Assembly: GCA_951799445.1 (NCBI GenBank)
Contig: OX637292.1
Span: 4,777,296-4,841,295 of the forward strand
Direction of reading: 5' to 3'
Length of the DNA stretch: 64,000 bases
From: Pseudisothecium myosuroides
Taxonomy: Eukaryota > Streptophyta > Bryopsida > Hypnales > Lembophyllaceae
Of this stretch, positions 14,501-24,166 are shown piece by piece. Each line of letters opens with the position of its first letter. Positions within the stretch are counted from its first letter, which is position 1. The notes under the pieces were generated by a model, which saw only the letters and a list, made by a program, of their open reading frames with translations, did no database searches and was not told the DNA's origin. The position numbers and the translations under genes were made by a program.

Positions 14501-15880
14501 CATGCATAAGTCCGTCTAATGTTTTCAATTTTAGTTGTGTGACTTTGAAATTCCATTATTTTGTCATGGATTCCAAATTCTATTTTTGTCCTAATTAACT
14601 TCATTCTACCATTTTGTCTACTAGTTTTAGTCATGGCTTCAAATGCATCCTATATTTATCAATACAAAAATCTCAAAGGTCACTCCAAAAATTGGCTAAA
14701 CTATTTTCAATCTAAAGATCGTCATTGGAATGAACCTTTTGCCATGTATTCAAATCATTAGAAAGAATTTGGGCCCTCTAAAGGGCCACGAGTTCCCACA
14801 AAATCTCCCACAAACTTTGTTGAGCTCCCAACTATTGGAACTTCGCCACTGCAGCAGGGTGATATGGCCAAACGATGGCCACATCAAATTTATATATAAA
14901 AAAATAAAATCTTGAAACAAGATTTTTTAATTTTAATTTTAATTTTTTAAATATATTTTTCTAATAGTCCGTACTGTGGTTTACAACATGGGGACAGATT
15001 GGGGAATAGGCCTGAAACGGCCATTTCTTGGCTCCAAATCCCCTCTAATGCTCCCAATGAATCAATGGACTTTGGAATTTGCCCCACCAAATAAAACTCT
15101 AACTTTTGATTGTTTTGGAACTTGAAATTAAAACTTGAAATTCTATCATTGGAAGTGCATTGAAAAGTACTTTGAATAGATATAAAAAAAATTCAAATTT
15201 AGATATTGGACAAAGAAAGTAAACCACTTCAAAAACTAGCTAAAAGACAAAAATTATAGTGGTCTTGGCAAATCACGGTCACCAATGCACATTTCACTCT
15301 AATTTGGGTGCAAATTTGGGTACTCCAAGTTACATTCATAGAGGGAAAGAAATTTTATAATCAATATATTGATACAAATGAAGTTCTTATTGTATGCAAC
15401 TGCACACATCCAAGAATGCAAGATGGAGATTTCACAAGTTAAAAATGTTCTTCCTTAATCTAGGGAGGTGTATTCAATGATGAAAGTCCATTCTTTTTAG
15501 ACTGCAAGACAACTCAAATGTTGTGGAGCAAGCTCTGCTAGTGCAATTAGGGAGCCTGAGTCGTTTTTAGTCATTCTGGACAAAAAATCATTCTTCTACA
15601 GTCGCATATGTGCCCATTTTCTTGTAGTGCAATGGAACCTTTATTTTCGTAAGAAGTTGAGTTTCTAATACTACTAGTAGTAAATATTAACCTCTAAGTG
15701 GTCGAATAGATACAATGTATCCCCCCAAAGACAAAAATTTGAAATCCTCTATGTCTATGTAGAATATTGTATTGGCAAGTACAGTCAACTACAACAATGT
15801 GGTCATTTGCACTCTTGAATTTTGTATAAATAAATAAATAAAAATTGATCGAAATCCAACATTTTGTATCCTCTAAGAGA
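11570..15880. other. Interior of long inverted-repeat element, no gene seen
   Basis: AT-rich and open-frame poor. The longest frames (11904-12215 minus, 103 codons; 13513-13770 plus) have no recognisable motif and are most likely chance. One small MITE is inserted at 14756-15050. Confidence 0.45.
14756..15050. mobile_element. CATTARA-type MITE
   Basis: About 295 bp, opening with CATTAGAAAGAATTTGGGCC and closing with the inverted GGCTCCAAATCCCCTCTAATG. Two more copies with the same CATTARA..AATTT terminus lie at 20618 and 54600. A GGCCACATCAAATT motif inside resembles one in the 54600 copy. Non-coding. No convincing target-site duplication. Confidence 0.55.
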
Positions 15881-16115
15881 GAAGTTTTGTTGTATTACAA
15901 ATACAATGCAAGAAACACCTATCCTATTTTTTTGTCCCCTTGGCCTCAGACATGTGGTTTTTTGTTCATAAATTTGCGTTGTATGTCAATTTTACATAAA
16001 ATTTGAAATGAAAATATTTGTGGCATTTTTAGACATTGAGTAATTTTTTGCATTTAAAAAAAAAATTACTATTTGTAAATAGCCCCCGATTGGATTGGCC
16101 ATTTTGGTTGTTTAT

Positions 16116-16709
16116 CCCCTAAAGTCCCAAAGTCCCTACGGGGGACGCTTGGGATTTTGGGTAGCCTTGTGTGATCTCAATTTTTTACCTGATTTTTTGA
16201 AACTTTTTTTTGAAGATAGGAGATTAGATTAGCTTTCTAGGAATATAATTTTTATTCCAATCAGTGCCCAGGAGCAAAAGTTATGCCTTTTTAAGTCCCA
16301 AAAGTGGCTCGAGCTAGGGGCAGCCCGAAAAACCCCACAAAAGAAGGAATTTTTTTAATTTTTAATTTTTAATTTTTTTCTCAAAGATTATGCTTTTGTC
16401 TATATTTGAAGCTTTGATTCATTCTATTTGGACTAGTGATGAAAAAGTTATGGACAATCTTGTTTTTTGGGCAATCTAAGCATGTTCTTGAAAAAATACT
16501 TTTTGTCCAACTTTGAATGCTAATATCTTCCAATCTATGCGGTCAAATTTGATGAAATTTTTACCACATGATCTAAGATGAGTGAAGTATAAGATCCTAC
16601 GGTTAGATTCTTAAAAAATGTTTATTCTACTTTCATGGGTGAATGCAACAGAAATGGCAGTTTTGAGTGGTTTTTGATAAAAAAAAAAATGGCCTTGGGA
16701 CTTTAAGGG
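16116..16709. mobile_element. TTAA-type element, 594 bp, inserted in a long inverted repeat
   Basis: Ends are CCCCTAAAGTCCCAA and (reverse complement) CCCTTAAAGTCCCAA, flanked on both sides by TTAT (16112-16115 and 16710-16713). The host sequence reads continuously across the insertion when compared with the opposite arm of the 10830-17204 element near 11300-11340, so the insertion is younger than that element. Non-coding. Confidence 0.7.
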
Positions 16710-17204
16710 TTATAGTACTAATTTTGACCCAAAAATGCAAATTTGAAGCTTAGAATTGGGTTACAAGGATTTCTATTAAAATTATCCAATCCCACAAAGA
16801 TGTTTTTTTAAAATAATAAATTGTCCACCTTCCTCATGTGCTCAAAGTGTACTACCTTCGCGCAAGTGCAAAGAATTCAATTTTTTTCTCCCAAAGATGA
16901 AAATGGTTGAGAAAGAGCATCTTCAAGTTAGAAAAAATAGATTATTTTATTGAATTTTATTGAATATTTTTTACTATTTTCTAAAAATCAAACATCAAAG
17001 TGTCTATTTTCTTAGTATTTTTCATTGTGCTTTTTTTGTACATAACTTTTAGAGGTAAAATTTTATAGGTTTGAATTTTTAGAATGATATATTTTTAATG
17101 CTTTACAAATTATCCATATTTTATTTTATTTAAAAAAAATTATTCCAAGAGTCACAATACTCACTAAAATAGGCTGTTTTGAGCCGCTGTTTCTTGCAGC
17201 AACC

Positions 17205-18334
17205 CACAATACATCATTGGATAACCTATATTTTCAAGCTTGTAAATTTCTTTGGTCTAGAATGACTAGATACTTGGACCATTTTGCAATTCGTTGGCGT
17301 CAACCATTTTTGGTGGTTGATGTCAACCTCTATAGCGCTTCCTTACATTTTTATAGTCCGCCTTGAAAAGGAAGTTGAACAAAGGGAATCCTTAGTCAAT
17401 GTCATTGGTTTTAGGGGTTATAGCTTGCAATTGGGAATCAATAAGAGTGTAAATAAGATGCTTTGTTTAAAAAAATGATATTCTAAAGCAAAGATGTACA
17501 TATTTTCCTTTCATTTTTCAGAATTTTATGCGTATTTTTAATTAAAAACATAAAAATAGCATAAAAATAAATCATAAGGTTTCTTGATGTTTATAGATCA
17601 TGTAGGTAGAATTTACAACAAAAATCTTGATGCAAATTTAGTATCAAAGCTTTCTTTAAAAAGTTTTTATTTAAAAGCATTTCAAATAAGTGAAAAACTC
17701 AAATCAGAATTGAACACTTAGGATTTAATCTTATAAGAACATTGAGGTAAAAAATGGTCAATGGATGACTTTTAAGATTAATGTAGAAATGAACAATGCA
17801 CCTATTGGTCCATATATCATTTTTGGCAAAGTTCCTTGGTAATAGATGTTGTCTTTTTAGAGTTATTGTTATAGTACCCTTTAAAACAACATTGAATAGT
17901 AAAAATGTGAAACCAACACTACTTGATGATTTATCATCATTTTGTTATATTGGCTTGATTTTGGCACCAAAAGTTGTGAGATTAGGCTCTAAAAACAACA
18001 TGTATAAGGGTGGTTGCAAGAAAGCGCGGTTGTTTTTTGTAGCAATTTGCCAAAAATTGGATTTCAAACCTTGACTACTAGAAGTACTTCAAATGTAGTG
18101 GAACAATTTGAACTGTTGATAAAAAATTGATGGCTAAAAATATTGTTGCAAGTACTATAGACTACTAGCGAGTACTGAAACAGTACTTTGTGAAATAAAA
18201 ACAAATTATCACTGAAAATAGATATAATAAGGTATATAGATTAATAATAATAACAAAAAAAATCATGAACAACAACAAAAAAATTGTCAATTTGTGAAGA
18301 CTTGATGGTGATCAAAATTCACCAAAAAATGGAG
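17205..18334. other. AT-rich intergenic
   Basis: Two open frames, 17284-17478 and 17796-18074 (plus), show no family motif and are probably chance. A GGTTGCAAGAAAG motif near 18010 resembles the terminus of the long inverted-repeat family and may be a solo remnant. Confidence 0.4.
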
Positions 18335-19072
18335 GGTCGTGGCAAAAAAGACTATGCATTTTTGTAGTGTTTTGCACATAACTCATTTTTTTTCTTTTGG
18401 GAGTACTTTATAATTAGAAAAACAGTTTTTAAAAATGTGAAAAAAATGTTTAATGTATACACCTTTAAGAAGAAGGTACAATAGGAAGGAAAATCATAGG
18501 AAAATTTTCTAAGTAGGAGAACTAGAAAAGTGCAAAATCTTAAGAAAATAGGTACTTTCACTATAGTTTTACATTCTAATTTGTAAAAGATAGGGAAAAA
18601 TATTTATTTAAAAACTAAAAATTGCCCATTTCAAAAGAGTTTGTAGTAATGAGATTTTACCAAAAGATTGATCTTAGAACCATCTTCATTGTTCAAAAAT
18701 TACGTGCAATGGGAGTGTTGTTTGCACTCACGTAGAGGACACAAAATAATATACTTTTAGATATCCTTTGGTAGGAATATGATTTCCTACTATGCAAATA
18801 GACCATGGAGATTTTAGCTTCAGATCATTAAATTTGGGGACTCCTAATATAGTAAAAAAAACTAAAACTCATAGTGTGACAAATAAACAAAAATGATATT
18901 TAAATATAAAATATTTTTTTTAATTTCTAAAAAATAAAGGATCTGTTTACCGGCATCAAGTTAGACATCTCCAATAAAAATTTCAAGTTCATGCTTCAAA
19001 AGTTATAGAGGATGACAAGAAAATTACTCTCACTGTGACGATAAATAGGAATGGTCTTTCTTGCAATGACCC
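18335..19072. mobile_element. Short GGTNRTTGCAAGAAA-type element
   Basis: 738 bp with termini GGTCGTGGCAAAAAAG and (reverse complement) GGTCATTGCAAGAAAG. It is a full-length relative of 40528-41284: both carry, in the same order, CATTTTTTTCTTTTGGGA, TTTAAGAAGAAGGTA, TTGATCTTAGAA, GGGAGTGTTGTTTGCACTCA and CAAATAGACCATG. Non-coding. Confidence 0.65.
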
Positions 19073-19082
19073 TAAAGTTAAA

Positions 19083-19472
19083 ATTATCTTCAATGTTCAG
19101 AAGTGCGCACGCAAGAAAGCCCTATTTGTACAAATATAGAGGATATAATATAATGTATTTTAAAATTTTCTTTAGTAGGCAAATGCCTCCCAATCGAAGG
19201 AATAGACTAAAAGAAATTCAGTTTTAGATCATTAATTCTGGATATTTCCCATCTTAAACCCTTCTAAATCTCAAAGTGTGAAAAATTAGAAAAATTTACT
19301 TTTAAATATAATATTTTTTAATTTAAAAATAATAATAAAAATGATTACAATCAAGTAATATATCTTTAATAAAAATTTCAAGCTTATCGGGTTCATACTT
19401 CAAAAGTTATAGCAAATGACAGTCTATCATTTTAAATGTGACGCAAAATAATACTAGTCGTTCTTGCAATCA
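19083..19472. repeat. Partial tandem copy of the preceding element
   Basis: It repeats the second half of the 18335-19072 element in diverged form: ATCTTCAATGTTCAGAA, a block on CCTCCCA..AGTTTTAGATCATTAA, and an ending TTCTTGCAATCACCC. The first half is missing. Confidence 0.5.
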
Positions 19473-20084
19473 CCCATAAGTTATAGTTTGTTCTTCTTGT
19501 TCTAAAAAATACCTAAAATAGTGGATTATTATCAATTTAACAAAATTCACAATATTTACTTCAATAAAGAGTCTAAATAGCATGACAGAGTGCAATGCTT
19601 CATAGTCTTAGCTAGGTCCTCCAAGGATAAATGTAAGAACTTGCCCCTATTTTGGACTAATTAATTTGTATCCATCTATCTAGACTACAAGCTAATTTGA
19701 GGTCTCTAGTTCCAAATAGGAATTCAAATCTCCTAAATTCAATCATCTATGGTATGTAATAATTGTGATTAATATCAAGTTTGAGTTTTTTCCTCAATGG
19801 AAAAAAAGAGGCAATTGGGGATTTAACATAACATTCAGTAGCCTTCAAAGAGTCTGCCTTTACATCATTAATTTAAGATTCAGTATTGGGATAGTGGCAG
19901 TACATTTATGGTGTGCTCCATTTTGTTTTGCTAATTCTAGGACTAAACATAAAATTCATCAAATAATTGTAAAAAACATGGTTTCCAAAAAACCCCAATC
20001 TAGAATCCATTGAGTAACTTACCAATGCATCTACCATGTGGCATTCAATAACTTATTTGCAATTTTGAAGTTCGAAGAGAAGTT
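19473..20084. other. Intergenic, nothing recognisable
   Basis: One 82-codon frame at 19765-20013 without any motif. No repeat could be matched. Confidence 0.4.
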
Positions 20085-20986
20085 CTTTATATATACTTGG
20101 GGTGGTAGAAGGTAGAACAACCCATGTGGGATATATAAATTAGAATTTGTACTTTCTCAACCACTCATAGTTAAGTCAAAAGTAGGAATTGTGTTGGAAA
20201 TAGAATTTTAGACCTCATTAAGGCATAGTAGAATAAGTTTTTTCAAAAAACGTTGAACTAATAAGAGCTATGAAATTAAGTTAAGTTTTATCTCCAAAAA
20301 TCTGTTTGGGATTTTAATCCTCCAATCAAAATTTATGGACAAATTTCAGAGAGGGGTTGGGAGGAATTTTTTTTTTGACATTTTCAAACATTTTCTCTAA
20401 AATTTGTGCATAACTTTTGATTGGAGGATTGAAATCCCAAGCGAATTTTTGGAGATTAAACTTAACTTAATTTCCCAACTCTTACTAGTTCAAAGTTTTT
20501 TGAAAAAATTTATTCTATTATGCCTAAATGAGGTTTGAACTTCTATTTTAAATACAATTCCTGCTTTTTACTAAATTATGAGCTATTGAGCTTCTATTCA
20601 TTCTAATTTACATATCCCATTAGAGAAAATTTCAGCCCTCCGGAGAGCTGCTCTAGCACGACAAACCAAGCTATTTCAAAGCTTGGTCCTTCACTTTGGA
20701 AAAAGTGCCACACTAAGCAATCAGCCCAGGTGACTGATTGCCAAAACAGTCGGATTTTCCAATTATTATTATTATTTAAATTAAAACTCGGTTCCTGCAC
20801 CACTGCCACTAGAATTTCAAGTGGGCGGGAATAGGGGGGGGGGGGGGGAGAAATGATTTTATCAGCTTCAAAAAACCAAATTTTAGGGTACCTTAGAGGA
20901 TTGTGGAGCAACCCTCCGGAGGCCTGAAATTTTCTTTAATGCCACATTGTTTGCTTAACCTCCTACCACCCCATGAGTATATATAG
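20085..20986. mobile_element. Foldback element, split by a MITE
   Basis: The two arms are near reverse complements along their whole length: 20085-20340 against about 20400-20986 minus the insertion at 20618-20941. Landmarks are GGTGGTAGAAGGTAGAACAA, CCTCATTAAGGCATAGTAGAA and the loop-side GATTGGAGGATT. A second copy, uninterrupted, is at 41709-42287. No coding capacity. In RNA it would fold into a long hairpin. Confidence 0.7.
20618..20941. mobile_element. CATTARA-type MITE nested in the foldback
   Basis: About 324 bp. Left CATTAGAGAAAATTTCAG followed by CCCTCCGGAG; right end, inverted, CATTAAAGAAAATTTCAG followed by GCCTCCGGAG. It interrupts the right arm of the 20085-20986 foldback, whose sequence continues on both sides. 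A 13-G run near 20835 lies inside and is a likely sequencing weak point. Confidence 0.65.
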
Positions 20987-21224
20987 AGTTGTCTTCTCAA
21001 TCTATAACACAAAACATGAATGACTTACAAAGTAAAGTGTGAAATATCAAACATTAAAATTATTGATTTCAATGAATTGATAATCACTTTGGTTAAATTT
21101 GCTATTCAGTGTACAATTTTAATTGAAAACATTTGATTTTTTAGTACCAAAGTGTGTAGTTGTGACCCTAGTAGCTTATTGAATACTGACAGTTTTCGAC
21201 ACATGGATAGTTAGCTAATGTGGG

Positions 21225-21286
21225 TGTGGAATATTCCACATCAAATCATCCCTCAAATGAAATGATGTGGAATATGCCACATCATT
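21225..21286. repeat. Two palindromic motifs, TGTGGAATATTCCACA type
   Basis: A perfect 16-bp palindrome TGTGGAATATTCCACA is at 21225-21240. A 26-bp near-palindrome around GATGTGGAATATGCCACATC is at 21261-21286. A third version lies at 41333-41358. The motif may mark the end of a repeat family or be a hairpin. Confidence 0.55.
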
Positions 21287-21333
21287 CCGTCCGCGAGAGG
21301 GCAGCCTGTCAGACTGCTACTAAATGTTATGAA

Positions 21334-22237
21334 TCCCTAAAGTTTCTTGACTATGTTTTCACCAAAAACGCTCTAAACTGCCAATTCTAGTACAAGTACC
21401 AAATTTTAGGAAAAAAACATTTTTGGACACATGTAACCGTAGGATCCTGTAGTATGCTAGTTTTAGAAGATATTGAGAAAATTTCAAAAACTTCCACCTT
21501 GTGGATTGCAAGATATCAATTAGCGTTTGAACTGGCAAAAATCCTTTTTTTAGCCCTGCGAAAAATAGGGCAGCTGCACTTCACAAGGTCACAATTGTAT
21601 GAAAAAATATCCAAAATGGTGGTGCTTCTTTGAATTCTTTTTCCTAAACAAGTTGGCTACATTTTTGAAATTTTCATATCATTTGAAATTGTACAATATA
21701 TAGGAAAAAAATAGTAAGTAGAAAGAAGTAGAGAATGATTCAAAACACTAAATTGTTAAGAAGTTAATTATTGAATTGGAAAATGTCAATCTCAATGGTT
21801 GTAATGTTTTAATAAACATTCTATATCCTATGATTTTATTTTTTCAAAAAATATTAAAAATTGAGTAAAATAAACAACTTAAAAGTTTATTTTAGAGTAG
21901 AGAATCCTTAACTGCCCGCAAACTAAAACTCCTCATAACTTTCATCTCATTGATCAAAATGGAATGATTCAAAGCTTTTCATGTATATAGAACTCTAGAA
22001 AACCAATTTCAAATTTTTGTTTTTGAAAAAGTATTTTTTTTTATTTGCCCGGACTACCCAAGTTGAGAAACAAACTACATGTTATGCAATAACTTTTTAT
22101 CATGCAGTCAAAGTTATGAAAATTGTTGGTCCCCAAATTGTATGAAAATTTCAAAGAAAAAAACTAAAATTTCCATTCATAGTGAACTGCCCCCCAAAAA
22201 ATATGTTGCTAAAAAATGTAGCTTGGTCCTTTAGGAG
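21334..22237. mobile_element. TTAA-type element, 904 bp
   Basis: Left TCCCTAAAGTTTCTTGACTA, right (reverse complement) CTCCTAAAGGACCAAGC. Flanking tetramers are TGAA on the left and TTGA on the right, each close to TTAA. The interior is collinear with 27714-28641 and 8014-8878, including GGACACATGTAACC and CCGCAAACTAAAACTCC. Non-coding. Confidence 0.65.
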
Positions 22238-22241
22238 TTGA

Positions 22242-22730
22242 TCCTCCCTAGCCAATTTGAAGGTTTTGGTGAACCAACCTATAAGCTCAATGTTAAAGTT
22301 AAGACCCGCTATAGTCTCAAAATAAACCTACCACCTATTTGTAAGTGGTTCACTTAGTAAATCATGACTCCTATCCTACCTAATTGGAGGTCTCCAATTC
22401 TGAATATGAACTCAAATTTTCTATCCATGGTGAATTAAATTTTTAAATTAAATTTTTTATTAGAGCCAAATGTATGGGTTGATTCTCCCTACCTCTAATT
22501 TGACCTGTAGCTAGTGTAGGTACCACTAAATGACATTTGATATATCCCCACTTGTTGAATAGAAATTGCTATAAATTTTTACTCTCAATGAATATTTTTA
22601 CTAGAAGCAAAGATATCAATATTTTTCAAAGGGAAGGATCTCTATCAACATATTTGGTAAAATTATTCATGAAGAGTGAAAACTTGTAGCATTTAGAAAA
22701 ACTAAATAATTCGTGTAGTTCGTGTTCACT
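22242..22730. other. Intergenic, nothing recognisable
   Basis: AT-rich, no sizeable open frame. It ends at a sharp rise in GC content near 22720 that marks the STIG1-like gene island. Confidence 0.4.
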
Positions 22731-23485
22731 CCGAACGTGACGCGACTCACCAACGTGGTCAGTTAACGCGGCGATCGACAGAAGACCGGCCAGCCAGCAA
22801 AATCAGCGAACGAGATGCGACGCCATCCAGTTGGGAGCTGTAAGAGACTCACGTCGCAGACGGAGAGTGACGTCTGAGGTGAATAATATTAATGAGGGGC
22901 TGACTATGCACCAGCAGCGCAGGCTAGGAGCAGCTGGCCAGGCGCAACATCCTGTACAAGAGCGCTTGCAGCGGCGTTACGCTCCTCGCACGCTGCGTTC
23001 TTGCAGCTCTCGCTCTGGCTCGCTCGCTCGCGCCGCCCGTGTGCCCACTCGCGGCCATCACCCAGCGCTCGCCCGATCGCACTGCTTTCCATCATAGCGT
23101 AGCATTCACGTGCATGGTGCCACCGCCTGCTTGAAATCATCATCTTTCTAGCATCCCTTCCTTCCCCTCCCTTGCCTGCATGTTACGTTTGCCCGGCCAG
23201 GTCTTTCAGTATTAATACTTTCGGGGCTGGGACCTGAGCGATCCCAATTCTCGTGTTGGGCGCGAGCTAGCTGATCGGGTAGCTGATCGAGCGCGCGGAG
23301 CGTTCGCGTTGGTTTTGACTGCTGGGTTAGCATTAAGATCGTGCTTTCTGCAGATGGAGTTCTAGCTTGACGGGGTTTCTTTTCTGATTAGGAGAGTCAA
23401 AGCCCGTCTGGGGTTCCAGTCGATTCGTGGTTTAGGAGGTACTTCATTTGTATCGTAGGTTGTGATTCGATCAGTTGTTGTATCG
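22731..23485 (+). promoter_or_regulatory. GC-rich 5' flank and probable leader of the STIG1-like gene
   Basis: The base composition shifts abruptly from AT-rich repeat DNA to a CpG-rich tract that continues into the coding region. Open frames on both strands (22831-23097, 22904-23143, 23148-23333) are composition-driven and show no motif. No unambiguous TATA box was found; promoter and leader roles are inferred from position. Confidence 0.4.
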
Positions 23486-24166
23486 ATGGCATTGGTGGAC
23501 GCGTGCGCGGGCGCACGAGCTTTTCGTTTTGTGGTAGCGGTGTTGCTTTTCAGCGCCCTGGTAGGGTTAAGTCAGCATGTCTTGGTTCCCGAAAGGGACG
23601 ACTCGCAGGTCAGTCAGGAAGCGGTCGGTCCAGCAGTAGGAACGGAAGGTATCCAGAGTGAAATACCAGGAGTTTATGAGGGTTCAGTTAGGTCAACGGA
23701 TGACGTCGACGTGCACCCGACAGTGCGCTCGGTGGCGCTGAAGAATGCTGTGGCGCGGGGAGAGACACTGGAGGATTCGAATCAGGAGAGCTTCGTGTTC
23801 GACAGTGAAGAAGAAGAAGGGTCGTCATGGAGGTTACCCGAAGTAGCGGACCACAGGACCATCGGCAAGCGGATGATGGTCCCGCGAGGACGCAGCTTGC
23901 GTACCACGACACGACCGCCCTACCCGTGTACCTTACCCGCAGGGACGTGCCAACCGTCGCAGACATGCTGCGGCAGAGCCTGCGTGACGGTCACCTCCCA
24001 CGCAAGCCACTGCGGTCGGTGTGGACACATGTGCAGCGCGAAAAGAGAGTGCTGCAGTGGGAAGTGCCGACGCTTGGCCACGGATGAGAAGAACTGCGGT
24101 CGCTGCGGCTCTCGGTGCGCTCCTGGGGTCAAATGCTTGTTCGGGCTTTGTGGCTACTCATCCTAG
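23486..24166 (+). CDS. STIG1-like cysteine-rich secreted protein
   Basis: A single-exon gene for 226 residues. Residues about 10-33 form a hydrophobic signal peptide (FRFVVAVLLFSALVGLS). Residues about 35-145 are a low-complexity acidic linker with an EEEEGSS patch. The last 80 residues hold 16 cysteines in the STIG1/GRI spacing: CTLPAGTC, CC, HCGRCGHMC, ECCSGKC, NCGRCGSRC, CLFGLCGYSS. Family members are secreted into the cell wall or apoplast and some give rise to signalling peptides. The ATG at 23486 is used because it places the signal peptide at the N-terminus; the open frame extends eight codons upstream without another ATG. GC content is much higher than in the surrounding DNA. Confidence 0.85.
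   Translation: MALVDACAGARAFRFVVAVLLFSALVGLSQHVLVPERDDSQVSQEAVGPAVGTEGIQSEIPGVYEGSVRSTDDVDVHPTVRSVALKNAVARGETLEDSNQESFVFDSEEEEGSSWRLPEVADHRTIGKRMMVPRGRSLRTTTRPPYPCTLPAGTCQPSQTCCGRACVTVTSHASHCGRCGHMCSAKRECCSGKCRRLATDEKNCGRCGSRCAPGVKCLFGLCGYSS

Larger units (their letters stand above)
10830..17204. mobile_element. 6.4-kb element with long inverted terminal repeats
   Basis: Left terminus GGTAGTTGCAAGAAAC and right terminus (reverse complement) GGTTGCTGCAAGAAAC. The arms extend inward for roughly 700 bp: 10830-11565 pairs with about 15885-17204 once a 594-bp insertion in the right arm is removed. Shared landmarks in opposite orientation include ATATGGATAATTTGTAAAGC, CTTTGAGCACATG, a block containing CCCAATTGGATG-like sequence, and TTTTGTCCCCTTGGCC. 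The interior (11570-15880) has no transposase-like frame, so it is non-autonomous or badly decayed. No clear target-site duplication was found. Confidence 0.6.

Noticed and set aside
20835..20848. G-run as a possible G-quadruplex
   Set aside because: A single homopolymer run inside a MITE; length uncertain from sequencing and no further G-tracts nearby.
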